From NCBI RefSeq assembly GCF_002871945.2, contig NZ_CP126963.1, forward strand, positions 1 through 64,000: a stretch of DNA of 64,000 bases, given 5' to 3'. The notes beneath the pieces were generated by a model. That model was not told the DNA's origin and made no database searches. It saw only the letters and a program-made list of their open reading frames with translations. This stretch comes from Gleimia hominis. Lineage in GTDB: Bacteria > Actinomycetota > Actinomycetes > Actinomycetales > Actinomycetaceae. Shown piece by piece: positions 35,226 through 43,783 of the stretch (within the stretch, counting starts at the first letter, position 1; each line of letters starts with the position of its first letter). A program made the position numbers and the translations under genes.

Positions 35226-36240
35226 TAAGAAAATGATGAACCTGGCAGCAATCGTCGCTACGGGTGCGCTCATGCTCGGAGCCTGCAGCTCCTCCACCTC
35301 CAACAGCAACGACGCCGACGGAACAAAAGACGCGAACGCTTCTAGCGCCTCAACCGTAGAAATTACGGACATGCGGGGCGAAAAAGTGGAGGTACCGGTA
35401 AACCCCAAAAAAGTTGTGGCACTCGACAACCGCACGTACGACACGCTTGCGGACTGGGGAATCAAACCAGCTGCAGTACCGAAATCCGTGATGCCCGCCG
35501 ACAACCCGTTTGTTAAAGACGACTCCATCACGGATATTGGCGATCATAAAGAACCAAAGCTGGAAGCTATCACGGCGGAAGATCCCGACCTGGTGATCGT
35601 TGGGCAGCGATTCGGAAAATACTACGACAAAGTTAAAGAAATCGCGCCGTCCGCAGCGGTCATCGACCTGAACTTGAAACTCGACGAAGAAGGATCCGGC
35701 AAAGCGCTCGTGGACGGTCTCAAGCAGGCAAACACGATCCTGGGCGACATTTTCCAAAAGAAAGATGAAGCGAAAGAACTGAACGACAAGTTCGACACCT
35801 CAATCGCAGACCTCAAGGAAGCAAGTAAGAAACTTGGGGACAAAACCGTGATGTCCCTGAACGTGTCGGGCGGAAACATCGGTTACATCGCGCCGCACGT
35901 GGGGCGTTTCTTTGGCCCATTCTTTGAGATTTTCGATTGGAAACCCGCGTTGGAACACGTTGAAGGGGAATCCTCCGACCACAAGGGAGACGAGGTTTCT
36001 GTTGAAGCGATTGCGCAGGCGAACCCCGACTGGCTGCTGGTTCTAGACCGTGACGCAGCGATCTCAGATTCAGATTCGAAGCCGGCTCGCGACGTAATCG
36101 ACAACTCGCCGGCTTTGCAGAACGTGACTGCCGTGAAAGAAAAACACATTTACTACGCGCCGAACGACACGTACACCAACGAGTCCCAGCAAACCATAAC
36201 TAAGGTGTTCGAAGAACTCGCTGAGGCACTCAACTCCTAA
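35218..36240 (+). CDS. Siderophore/iron ABC transporter substrate-binding lipoprotein
   Basis: Cluster A-2-type (FepB/FhuD-like) binding lipoprotein. Lipobox LMLGAC with the modified Cys at residue 23, a Ser/Asn/Asp-rich linker, then TVEITDMRGEKVEVPVNPKKVVALD, IVGQRFGKYYDKVKEIAP and a helical backbone typical of the family. 340 residues. First full gene of a four-gene import operon; its stop overlaps the first permease by one base. The upstream IdeR-like box indicates iron control. Confidence 0.92.
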   Translation: MRNKKMMNLAAIVATGALMLGACSSSTSNSNDADGTKDANASSASTVEITDMRGEKVEVPVNPKKVVALDNRTYDTLADWGIKPAAVPKSVMPADNPFVKDDSITDIGDHKEPKLEAITAEDPDLVIVGQRFGKYYDKVKEIAPSAAVIDLNLKLDEEGSGKALVDGLKQANTILGDIFQKKDEAKELNDKFDTSIADLKEASKKLGDKTVMSLNVSGGNIGYIAPHVGRFFGPFFEIFDWKPALEHVEGESSDHKGDEVSVEAIAQANPDWLLVLDRDAAISDSDSKPARDVIDNSPALQNVTAVKEKHIYYAPNDTYTNESQQTITKVFEELAEALNS

Positions 36241-37289
36241 TGCACACAGCTAGCACCGCGGTGTCCGCGCAGAACGCCCCCACACGCAAGGGTGCACCCA
36301 CTCCCAAGGGTGGCCCTACACGCAAGGGGGTGCGTTCGCGCGGACGCCTGTTCACGTGGCCACTACTTTTCGGCGTAGTGGTTACGGTAGGGCTCATCTA
36401 CTTGTCGCTGCGCACCGGCGTGTACGATGTGGACGGGCAAGCCGACGGTGCTGCTATCTTCCAAATCACCCGCATTCCTCGCACCATTGCCCTGGTGCTG
36501 TCGGGGGCCGCGATGTCGATGTGCGGTTTAGTAATGCAACTGCTGACGCAGAACAAGTTCGTAGAGCCCACCACCACTGGCACCACGGAGTGGGCCGGTT
36601 TAGGGTTGCTGCTAGTGCTCGCAACCGTGCCGAATGCGTCGATTGTCACGCGCATGGCGGGGGCGATTATTTTCGCATTCGTCGGCACCATGGTGTTTTT
36701 TAGTTTCTTGAGGCGCGTCACGCTCCGTTCGTCGTTGATAGTGCCGATTATTGGGATCATGCTTGGCGCGGTAGTGAGTTCAATCTCCACATTCATTGCG
36801 TTGAAAACGAATCTGCTGCAGTCCATTGGGGTGTGGTTTGCCGGTAGTTTCGCCACGATCCTCAAGGGGCGGTACGAGTTCTTGTGGGTAATCGTGGTGG
36901 TCACTTTAATTTTTTTTATCTCTGCGGACCGGTTGACTATTGCGGGCCTGGGGGAGGACATTGCGACGAACGTGGGTGTGAACTACAACCGGATCGTCAC
37001 GTTTGGCACGGGCGTGATCGCGGTCGCGACGGGCGTGGTAACGGTGGTGGTCGGGAACTTACCGTTCCTGGGGTTGATAGTGCCGAATATGGTTTCGCTT
37101 GTTCGAGGCGATGACTTGCGTTCAAACTTGCCTTGGGTGTGTTTGGTTGGGATTTGTCTGGTGACGGTGTGCGACCTACTGGCCCGTACGGTTATCCGTC
37201 CGTTTGAGGTACCCGTGTCCCTCATTCTTGGAGTGCTGGGCGCAGTTGTGTTCGTCGGCCTGATTTTGTACCGGAGGCGATCGATGTGA
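36240..37289 (+). CDS. FecCD-family iron-siderophore permease, subunit 1
   Basis: BtuC/FecD-like integral membrane subunit with nine or ten hydrophobic segments and the family motifs RIPRTIALVLSGAAMSMCGLVMQLLTQNKFVEP and LIVPNMVSLVRGDDLR. The first about 35 residues are basic with an internal repeat (TRKGAPTPKGGPTRKGV) encoded by repetitive DNA, unlike the family. TAATG overlap with the binding protein and GTGA overlap with the second permease. Confidence 0.93.
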   Translation: MHTASTAVSAQNAPTRKGAPTPKGGPTRKGVRSRGRLFTWPLLFGVVVTVGLIYLSLRTGVYDVDGQADGAAIFQITRIPRTIALVLSGAAMSMCGLVMQLLTQNKFVEPTTTGTTEWAGLGLLLVLATVPNASIVTRMAGAIIFAFVGTMVFFSFLRRVTLRSSLIVPIIGIMLGAVVSSISTFIALKTNLLQSIGVWFAGSFATILKGRYEFLWVIVVVTLIFFISADRLTIAGLGEDIATNVGVNYNRIVTFGTGVIAVATGVVTVVVGNLPFLGLIVPNMVSLVRGDDLRSNLPWVCLVGICLVTVCDLLARTVIRPFEVPVSLILGVLGAVVFVGLILYRRRSM

Positions 37290-38440
37290 GTGTACGCAGT
37301 AGTTTACAAACCCGCGAACGGGTGCGTGGAAACACTGGTAGCCGCGAAAGATGGCGCGTTAAAAGCCCAGCGAATAGCGCGCGCGTGGACCTCCAGGTGG
37401 GCAGCGTGGGGGGCGAGCCTGTAGCGGCGCGCAGCGAGCAGCGCCAGGTGGGCGCGTTTGCACGTCCGTTTCAACGCAGGCGGTACTTCGCCTTGCTGGC
37501 GCTGATTGGTGGGTTGGGAGTACTGTTCGCAGCGGGTTTGCTGCTGTACAACAACCCGGTGCCGGTTACGAAACCTGGGTTTTGGATTGTGGCACGCCTT
37601 AGGGCCGACGGGCTAGTTGCGATCGCGTTCGCAGCAGTGTGTCACGCGTTGGCGACGGTAGCGTTTCAAACGGTTACGGCGAACCGGATCATAACGCCGT
37701 CGATCATTGGGTTCGAAGCCTTGTACACGCTTATTCACACGGCCACGGTTTACTTCTTGGGGCTTGGGGCGCTCGTGGCGTTCACCGGTGTGGGGCCTTT
37801 TTTGCTGCAGGTCGCGGCCATGGTGGTGCTGGCAGTGGTTCTGTACTCGTGGTTGCTGTCTGGCAGGCGCGGGAATATGCAGGTGATGCTGCTGGTGGGG
37901 ATCGTGCTTGGTTCGGGTTTGGCGGCGATGGCTTCGTTTATGCGGCGCATGTTGCTGCCGTCGGAGTTCGACGTGCTGCAAGCGCGCCTATTTGGTTCTA
38001 TTAATAACGCGGACCGGTCTTATTACCCGTATGCACTTGTGTTGGTGTTGGCGGCTGGAGTTGCGTTGTACGCGTATTCGCGCCAGTTGAACGTGATTGC
38101 CCTGGGGCGCGAGGCATGCACGAGCCTGGGGGTTAACCACCGGCGGGGGAGTGTGTACGTGCTCACGCTGGTGGCGGTGCTGATGGCGGTGTCTACGGCG
38201 CTGGTGGGGCCGCTAACGTTTTTCGGGTTCTTGACCGCCACCTTGGCGTATCAGGCGGCAGACACGTACGATCATCGCTACTTGTTCCCGATGGCGATTG
38301 CGATTGGGTTCGCGATTCTTACGGGCGCGTATTTTCTGATGAACCATGTGTTTTACGCGCAGGGCGTGGTTTCGATAATTATTGAGATGGTGGGGGGATT
38401 AACGTTCCTCGTGGTGATCGTGAAGAAGGGGTACTTGTGA
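37286..38440 (+). CDS. FecCD-family iron-siderophore permease, subunit 2
   Basis: Second membrane subunit, likely forming a heterodimer with subunit 1. Hydrophobic segments start at about residue 70; RLRADGLVAIAFAAVCHALATVAFQTVTANRIITPSI and FGFLTATLAYQ correspond to family positions. The N-terminal 65 residues are Arg/Gly-rich and not shared with most FecCD proteins. GTG start overlapping the previous stop; four-base overlap with the ATPase gene. Confidence 0.92.
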   Translation: MSVRSSLQTRERVRGNTGSRERWRVKSPANSARVDLQVGSVGGEPVAARSEQRQVGAFARPFQRRRYFALLALIGGLGVLFAAGLLLYNNPVPVTKPGFWIVARLRADGLVAIAFAAVCHALATVAFQTVTANRIITPSIIGFEALYTLIHTATVYFLGLGALVAFTGVGPFLLQVAAMVVLAVVLYSWLLSGRRGNMQVMLLVGIVLGSGLAAMASFMRRMLLPSEFDVLQARLFGSINNADRSYYPYALVLVLAAGVALYAYSRQLNVIALGREACTSLGVNHRRGSVYVLTLVAVLMAVSTALVGPLTFFGFLTATLAYQAADTYDHRYLFPMAIAIGFAILTGAYFLMNHVFYAQGVVSIIIEMVGGLTFLVVIVKKGYL

Positions 38441-39189
38441 TTGATATTCGCGGGGCACGTAAGGATTATTCCACCACTGTTCAGATTGGTCCGCTTGATA
38501 TTCAGATTCCGCAGCGTGGTTTGACGGTGCTGATTGGGGCGAATGGGGCGGGTAAGTCTACGTTGTTGAATATGATTGGCCGGCTGCTTGATATGGATGC
38601 GGGTGCGATTGAAGTGGCGGGCTACGACGTGTCTACTACTAAGTCGAAGGATTTAGCGAAGATTTTGGCGATTTTGAAGCAGGAGAATCATTTTGTTACC
38701 CGCTTGACTGTGCGCCAGCTGGTTGGTTTTGGGCGGTTCCCTTATTCGCATGGCCGGTTGACCGCCGAAGATGAGCAGATTGTTTCGCGTTATATTGATT
38801 TTTTAGGGCTTGAGGACCTGGAGTCTCGGTACCTTGATCAGCTCTCTGGTGGGCAGCGGCAGCGCGCGTACGTGGCGATGGTGCTGGCGCAGGAGACAGA
38901 GTATGTGCTGCTGGATGAGCCGTTGAATAACTTAGATATTGCGCATTCGGTGCAGATGATGCGGCATTTGCGGAGTGCTGCGGACAAGTTTGATCGCACG
39001 ATTTTAATGGTGTTGCACGATATTAATTTTGCTGCGCGGTACGCAGATCAGATTTGCGCGATGAAAGATGGGGAAGTGTATTGCCTGGGTACGCCAAAGC
39101 AGATTATGACGCCGCAGATCTTGTCTGACATTTTTTCTTGCGAGATTGAGGTTATTGAGGGTCCGCGCGGCCCCGTGGCCGTCTACTAG
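38437..39189 (+). CDS. Iron-siderophore ABC transporter ATP-binding protein
   Basis: FecE/FepC-like ATPase: Walker A GANGAGKSTLL near residue 37, signature QLSGGQRQRAYVAMVLAQ, Walker B YVLLDEPLNNLD, switch His in VLHDINFA. 250 residues. Completes the operon of binding protein, two permeases and one ATPase. Confidence 0.95.
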   Translation: MIDIRGARKDYSTTVQIGPLDIQIPQRGLTVLIGANGAGKSTLLNMIGRLLDMDAGAIEVAGYDVSTTKSKDLAKILAILKQENHFVTRLTVRQLVGFGRFPYSHGRLTAEDEQIVSRYIDFLGLEDLESRYLDQLSGGQRQRAYVAMVLAQETEYVLLDEPLNNLDIAHSVQMMRHLRSAADKFDRTILMVLHDINFAARYADQICAMKDGEVYCLGTPKQIMTPQILSDIFSCEIEVIEGPRGPVAVY

Positions 39190-39294
39190 TTGGTCAAATG
39201 GTTTTGAAGACCCGTGGGAGCATTAGCTGGGTGGTGCTTGCCGAAAAATAACTGTGCGATCGACGGATTTCCGTCTGCTAATCGTGATCGGTTA

Positions 39295-39648
39295 TCACTT
39301 ATTCTTTTTCCTGTACGGGCTGTTGATCCGCCATTTCGGTAGGAGCCAGCGGGGTGTTTGGGCGTTGAACAGTCCCATTAGAGAGCCGATTAAGCCGATG
39401 AGGGCGCTGGCGCCTCCAAGTATGAAGAAAATGATGCGCAGTGCAGGTAGTGAACCGGAGAGCATGCCGGCGCCCACAAGAACTAGCCCGAGCAGTAGGG
39501 CACTTAGAGCGGGGAGGAAGAGGAACGCGAAGGTTTCGTCGATAATCCCGTCAGTGCGTTCCCACCACCGTGATCGCGGTGACCCGACGCGGAGGTAAAC
39601 GGTGGCAGCCAGGCTGAGTACGCCCAGGATGAACGCGAAAAAGAACAT
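39295..39648 (-). CDS. Small membrane protein of unknown function
   Basis: 117 residues with three or four hydrophobic stretches (residues 1-17, 42-63, 70-95) and a basic C-terminus (YRKKNK). Not recognised. It is convergent with the iron-transporter operon. The sequence reads as a genuine membrane protein rather than an antisense shadow because hydrophobic and charged segments alternate cleanly. Confidence 0.65.
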   Translation of the reverse strand: MFFFAFILGVLSLAATVYLRVGSPRSRWWERTDGIIDETFAFLFLPALSALLLGLVLVGAGMLSGSLPALRIIFFILGGASALIGLIGSLMGLFNAQTPRWLLPKWRINSPYRKKNK

Positions 39649-39889
39649 GCCTGAAGTCTATCGCAGGGTCGGGAACGGGAGCGGATTAGATACAAAGAAT
39701 CTGCTGGCGTAGCTTAGGCATCGACTAAATTGCGCTTGTGACTAGGGAAAAAATTTGCCTGCGGCGGAGTGATCTAAGTACTTCTTGCCAGGTGGGGAGC
39801 AGGCTTGTTGAAAGTAAGATGCCCCTATCTCTTTCGGCAAGTCCTAGGTGGCTGGTTTGATGGGGTGGTTTTGTAGGGCTAGTTGTCTC

Positions 39890-40304
39890 GGATCATGGCG
39901 AAGAGACTTTTAACCGTCTGCGCGCTAGAGCAATGGTGGCTTGGTTGTGACGTTTTCCGGCTTTGGGGAGTTGCCGAGCTAGGTCATCGTCAAATCTAGC
40001 GAGCATTCCCAGCTCAGCTTTTTGCTCATCCAAGGCGCGAAAAGATCGTAATGTGTGGCATCGTGCGGGCAGCCTGAGCGATTATGAGCGCATCGTGCTG
40101 GTCGGTTTTTGCGTTGCGTTGGTACGAGTTAGAAATTCGTCGCATTGCTAATCCTGGTAAATAGGTAACCGTAATGCTCATTGTTTTAGCTACTGCTACA
40201 GCAAGCGTGCTGAAGTTTATGGGGGGCGCTGCTGACCGTGGGCAAGCTTCGATCGTGTTAGAGGTGGCCGCAGACATGGTTGCCATGTCACCAGCCCTCT
40301 CCAA
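39890..40304 (-). pseudogene. IS110-family transposase remnant
   Basis: On the minus strand, YLPGLAMRRISNSYQRNAKT and then DQHDALIIAQAARTM match the end of the DEDD catalytic domain of IS110 transposases (typical form: YRGEAKTDARDAxVIAxxAR). A frameshift near 40030 leads into RALDEQKAELGMLARFDDDLA, the IS110 middle region, which is joined directly to GKRHNQATIALARRRL from the extreme C-terminus, so a large part is deleted. A second frameshift follows. Not functional. Confidence 0.75.
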
Positions 40305-40534
40305 AAGGGGGAAGATTTTAAGAAGTCAAAAGCGCATTATTTATAAGCCCACCAACTCCTCTCGACGGAGGCGTATTCGAGGCACGGGTTCAACACCTCT
40401 GGCGTCGTATTCGATGAGCTGCACACTCAACCGAATAGGGCCTTGTTTAATGTGATGAGAAAAGGATCCGGGGACGCATGAACCCAGCCGCTCTACTTTT
40501 TGATCACCACTGCTGGCACTGACACTCATTCGAT
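40305..40534. other. Unassigned sequence between IS110 and terminase remnants
   Basis: No gene I can support. A minus-strand frame from about 40535 to 40341 reads in a plausible way (FSHHIKQGPIRLSVQLIEYD) but matches no family I know; it may be another decayed piece of the mobile region. Confidence 0.3.
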
Positions 40535-41272
40535 TTGTTTCGAGCAGCACGAAAAGCCAAGGACATGATCGCCGGTAAGAAGCATGACCCCACGTTCTAC
40601 CCCGTAATCTACGGGGCAGACCGGGAGGATGACTGGACCGACGGGAACGTCTGGTGCAAAGCCAACCCGTCCCTAGACGTAACCGTGCCCATTGAGAAGG
40701 TGCGGGGGCGTGTAACTCGGCGCGCCAGAATCCGGCTGGTAAAAACACCTTCCGCCAGCTGCGTTTGAATCAGTGGGGGAAGCAGTCGGTGCGGTGGATG
40801 CCCATGCACACCTGGAACAGCAACGCCGCTCCTGTAAACCTCTCCGAACTAGAAGACAGGGCGTGTTATGGCGGGTTGGTTTTCGCTTCGACGAAGGATA
40901 TCATGGCGTTCGTCCCCGTCTTCCCACCAAGCCCTGGTGAGGATGACGAGAAATACGTGATCGCGCCCTGCTTTTGTATAACCGAGGACAACCTGCACCT
41001 CCGCGTCGCTCGTAACCACGTGCCCTACGACCTGTGGCAGCAACAAGCGGTTCCTGCAGACCACTGAGGGAAGCGTCGTCCACTACGATGCGATTGAAGC
41101 ATTCATCGAGGGGCTCGGCACACGGTTCAACATCAGAAAGATCGCGTTCGACCGGTGGGGCGCGGTCCAAATGAGCCAGAACCTTGAAGATGCCGGGTTC
41201 ACGGTGGTTCCCTGCGGGCAAGGCGATAATGGCGACGGTGTATATGACGAGCGCAGCCTGATGGTGATTTAA
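40535..41272 (+). pseudogene. Phage terminase large subunit remnant
   Basis: Three frames carry consecutive parts of a TerL-like protein: DPTFYPVIYGADREDDWTDG up to about 40722, NTFRQLRLNQWGKQSVRWMP to about 41040, then LQTTEGSVVHYDAIEAFIEG and WGAVQMSQNLEDAGFTVVPC to the stop at 41270-41272. The ATPase half is missing. Two frameshifts make it non-functional. It marks a former prophage and its 3' end is duplicated at 42535. Confidence 0.82.
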
Positions 41273-41430
41273 GTGAAAGAAAACTATTGACCAGAGAATG
41301 GGACTTATGGCACACTATTTTTATTCCTTGAAGGAGAGGAGGTTTCCCCGCCATAGCCAAGAAGCATCATGGCGGAACAGGGGCCACCAGCACGGTGCTC
41401 GTGGTGAGGCACACAAGGAGGAAGACATGA
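41160..41430 (+). repeat. Upstream copy A of a ~270-bp duplicated segment (terminase 3' end plus promoter region)
   Basis: From GCGGTCCAAATGAGCCAGAA onward this stretch is nearly identical to 42532-42800 for the first 80 bases and then diverges gradually. It contains the last about 35 codons of the terminase remnant, a promoter-like TTGACC at 41287 and the leader up to the start of the secreted protein. Conserved words include AATGGGACTTATGGCAC and GGAACAG(G/A)GGCCACCAGCA. Confidence 0.85.
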
Positions 41431-42050
41431 AAGTCAGAAAGAACATCTTTTACTCACTCGTCGCTGCTGTTGCAGCTGGAGCCTTGTCGCTGACAGGGGT
41501 AGGTATTGCGTCGGCAACCTCATTACCTCTGGGAGAGGTGAATACTAAAAACATTTCCACTTACTCTATGAACGTCAACTCTGCATCAACAACGTCAGAT
41601 GAGTATGTAGAAAAATTTGCTCAAGATTTAGAGATCCTATTTACTAGATACATACCCCAAGTTAACGGCAAGTATCAGGTCAATGAAGGTGCTGTGGTAA
41701 CTGACGGTTACGCGGAACAGATGGAGGATTTTTATGTTGTAGCCAACGCTTTTAATGAAGCTAATCAATCTTTGAAATCCGGAAACGCAATAGATGTAAG
41801 TACGAGAAGTGCTGGGTCTTACGCTAAGTGTGTTGTTCTCGGTGGGCTAGGAATTCCTGCAACGGCCTTTACTTATGGCACTTGGACTGCAATCACTACT
41901 GCAATTTCTGCTTGGAATTGGGGCCTAGCCGCATCCACAGTTGTTCGAGCTCTGGGCCCAGCTTTCATTACAGGAGCAGGAAAAGCTCTTGGTGGACCCG
42001 CTCTTGTGGCATCTGCGCTAGCAGTTGCCGCCGTTTCGTGTGCATTTTAA
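41427..42050 (+). CDS. Secreted bacteriocin-like protein A
   Basis: 207 residues, no family recognised. A classic signal peptide (basic MKVRKN, hydrophobic core, cleavage after ASA at about residue 30) is followed by about 100 hydrophilic residues, then a 75-residue Gly/Ala-rich hydrophobic tail bounded by two Cys (C135 and C205) that contains GGLGIPATAFTYGTWTA and GPAFITGAGKALGGPALVAS. Such a hydrophobic two-Cys tail behind a cleavable hydrophilic part resembles pore-forming bacteriocin precursors (inference). GGAGGAAGAC precedes the ATG. The DNA is AT-richer than its neighbours. A small two-TM protein follows 17 bases later and could give immunity. A decayed paralogue lies at 44714. Confidence 0.7.
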   Translation: MKVRKNIFYSLVAAVAAGALSLTGVGIASATSLPLGEVNTKNISTYSMNVNSASTTSDEYVEKFAQDLEILFTRYIPQVNGKYQVNEGAVVTDGYAEQMEDFYVVANAFNEANQSLKSGNAIDVSTRSAGSYAKCVVLGGLGIPATAFTYGTWTAITTAISAWNWGLAASTVVRALGPAFITGAGKALGGPALVASALAVAAVSCAF

Positions 42051-42067
42051 TCAGGATAATGACACAT

Positions 42068-42274
42068 ATGAATACGAAGCTAGTGTTTTCATTAGGATTT
42101 TTCGTTACGATTCTCGTCTTGCTTTGGCTAATTGTTTGTTTAGCTAAAGGTGCGGGTGCATTATCGGAACCTACTTCTTGGATTGTTGTAATTATGGGGT
42201 CAATGTTGCTAACGGCAATCGCTTCTAAAATGTTCTTCCGCGATAGGGAGAATCCTCGTGGACCGCAAAAGTGA
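42068..42274 (+). CDS. Small two-TM membrane protein, candidate immunity protein
   Basis: 68 residues from ATG 42068 (AGGATAATGACACAT upstream; 42059 is an alternative start). Two hydrophobic segments, at about 5-26 and 36-55, with a basic C-terminal tail (FFRDRENPRGPQK). It begins 17 bases after the secreted protein and is followed by a hairpin, so the two form a unit. Size, topology and position are those of bacteriocin immunity proteins; this is inference, no homologue is recognised. Confidence 0.6.
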   Translation: MNTKLVFSLGFFVTILVLLWLIVCLAKGAGALSEPTSWIVVIMGSMLLTAIASKMFFRDRENPRGPQK

Positions 42275-42337
42275 TTTAAACAATCATAGGAACCCTAGGA
42301 ACATGAATATATATTCAATCGCTAACCTGTAGTTATT

Positions 42338-42385
42338 ACACGATATCGTGTGGTGGGCACCCACTTTGTAGGTGGGTGCCACTGC
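42338..42385 (+). terminator. Palindrome and hairpin after the two-TM gene
   Basis: ACACGATATCGTGT at 42338-42351 is a perfect 14-base palindrome. Immediately after it GGCACCCAC (42356-42364) pairs with GTGGGTGCC (42372-42380), followed by ACTGCTATTTT. The second hairpin is a probable terminator; the palindrome may be a binding site. Confidence 0.6.
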
Positions 42386-42531
42386 TATTTTCTGCACTTG
42401 TTGGAAGAGAATTCCTGTATGGGGTTCCTGAATTGGCTGCGCGGTGACACTGCTCGCAGCACTGATGATCGCGCGATCAGCTCGGACTATAGTTTTTCTT
42501 TGGGGCGACCTCAAGTGGTCATCCGGTGACG

Positions 42532-42800
42532 GGCGGTCCAAATGAGCCAGAACCTTGAAGATGCCGGGTTCACGGTGGTTCCCTGCGGCCAAGGCGATAA
42601 TGGCGGCGGTGCATATGACGAGCGTGGGCTGTTGTTAATTTAAGTGAAGAAAAACTATTGACGAGAAAATGGGACTTATGGCACGCTTAGTTTAATCTTT
42701 CAAGACGAGGACGTTTTCCCCGTAACAGTCAAGCGGCTATGACGGAACAGAGGCCACCAGCAGGCGCGGGTGGTGAGACACGCAAGCAGAAAGGAGAAAA
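42532..42800 (+). repeat. Downstream copy B of the duplicated terminase-3'/promoter segment
   Basis: Matches 41160-41430. The terminase coding end (42535-42643) is again present, ending GATAATGGCGGCGGTGCATA, then TTGACG at 42658 and the same leader words. The offset between copies is about 1.37 kb, equal to one unit of terminase end, secreted gene and small gene, so the arrangement arose by tandem duplication. Confidence 0.85.
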
Positions 42801-43420
42801 TAAGAAGCATGATTGTCGGAGCAAGTGTGAGCTTGGCGCTCGCCTCTTCGACCGCTGGCGTTGCTTCTGCTGCACCGAGTATTGAGGAGATGAAGTATCA
42901 GCAGTCTAATGCTTCTCTGACAAATAATTCGGCAAACTTATCTAACTCGACGAAAATATATAACGACGGTTTTTATAGTATTTCTACAGACTGGGATGCA
43001 AAGTTAGATAACCTCATCGAAGAGCAGTTATTTGATGCGTTTCAGCATATTGAGTCAATACCGGATGAGATTCTTGCAAAGGATGATCCGCAAGCTTTGC
43101 AAGATTGGTATTACGCACTACCGCGAGAGCGCGTTAACTGGATTGCCTGTGGGGCTGCAATTGGTCTAGCGGTCGTCACCAATTTCAGTCCTGCGAAACT
43201 TATCAAAATTAAGTCGGCCATTAAGACCGTTGGTGGTGCTGTCACTTTCGCAAAGAAGGTGTCTTCTATATACAAGAAGACACGTTTACGTGGATTGATT
43301 AAAAAGAGTGCTTTGAACGCTGCTGTTACTGACGCAGCAAAAGCTGCGGGCCCAGAGGTTCAGCAGTTCTCGATCGAACTCTTTAACTCACGAAATGTAT
43401 ACAGGGCATGTTTCGAGTGA
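42770..43420 (+). CDS. Secreted bacteriocin-like protein B
   Basis: Second product behind the duplicated leader. From the GTG at 42770 the N-terminus is basic (RHASRKEKIRS), followed by a hydrophobic core and cleavage site VASAAP; ATG 42809 has AAAGGAG 12 bases upstream but would lose the basic part. The middle is hydrophilic, then comes WIACGAAIGLAVVTNF and a basic amphipathic stretch (KTVGGAVTFAKKVSSIYKK), ending with a second Cys (RACFE). Two Cys frame the tail as in protein A although sequence identity is low. Function unknown; antimicrobial peptide precursor is one option. Confidence 0.6.
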   Translation: MVRHASRKEKIRSMIVGASVSLALASSTAGVASAAPSIEEMKYQQSNASLTNNSANLSNSTKIYNDGFYSISTDWDAKLDNLIEEQLFDAFQHIESIPDEILAKDDPQALQDWYYALPRERVNWIACGAAIGLAVVTNFSPAKLIKIKSAIKTVGGAVTFAKKVSSIYKKTRLRGLIKKSALNAAVTDAAKAAGPEVQQFSIELFNSRNVYRACFE

Positions 43421-43452
43421 CAATAAAATGCGAGTACTGAGAAGGGGGAAGA

Positions 43453-43545
43453 GTATTCTTTTTCCTAATTGGAATCATTGGCTTAGCGCTGTTACTTTTT
43501 AGCTTCTGGATTAATACCGGAAAAGCTGAGGGATCTTATGTGTAG
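43453..43545 (+). pseudogene. Decayed small membrane-peptide gene after protein B
   Basis: Behind GAAGGGGGAAGA the frame GTA TTC TTT reads a 30-residue hydrophobic peptide (FFFLIGIIGLALLLFSFWIN) to the TAG at 43543-43545. It occupies the same place as the two-TM gene after protein A. The start codon appears to be GTA, so it may be a relic that lost ATG or GTG. Confidence 0.35.
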
Positions 43546-43783
43546 GTGCACTCTTGGACATATGGCTACGTGGTCGATCCTAACTAGGAATACAACATCT
43601 GATCCAAACGTGCGGTCTTAGCCTGTCATTCATCATACATAAATTGCTATTCGTATGATGAAGAGAAGCTGCTTTTAACAACTTAATATGTTGAGCTGAT
43701 ACTTCTTGCTCCTTGTTGAAGGCGTGAGAAGCACCAGCCCTTCTCCGTTTGCATCTAAAGTTCGGGGGTACCAATTTCACCTT

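Noticed and set aside
40341..40748. 135-codon minus-strand frame near the terminase relic
   Set aside because: The N-terminal half is antisense to terminase sequence and the C-terminal half matches nothing known, so no gene is called.
43580..43780. 66-codon minus-strand frame in the island
   Set aside because: No ribosome-binding site, no motif, and it borders a pseudogene; likely chance.
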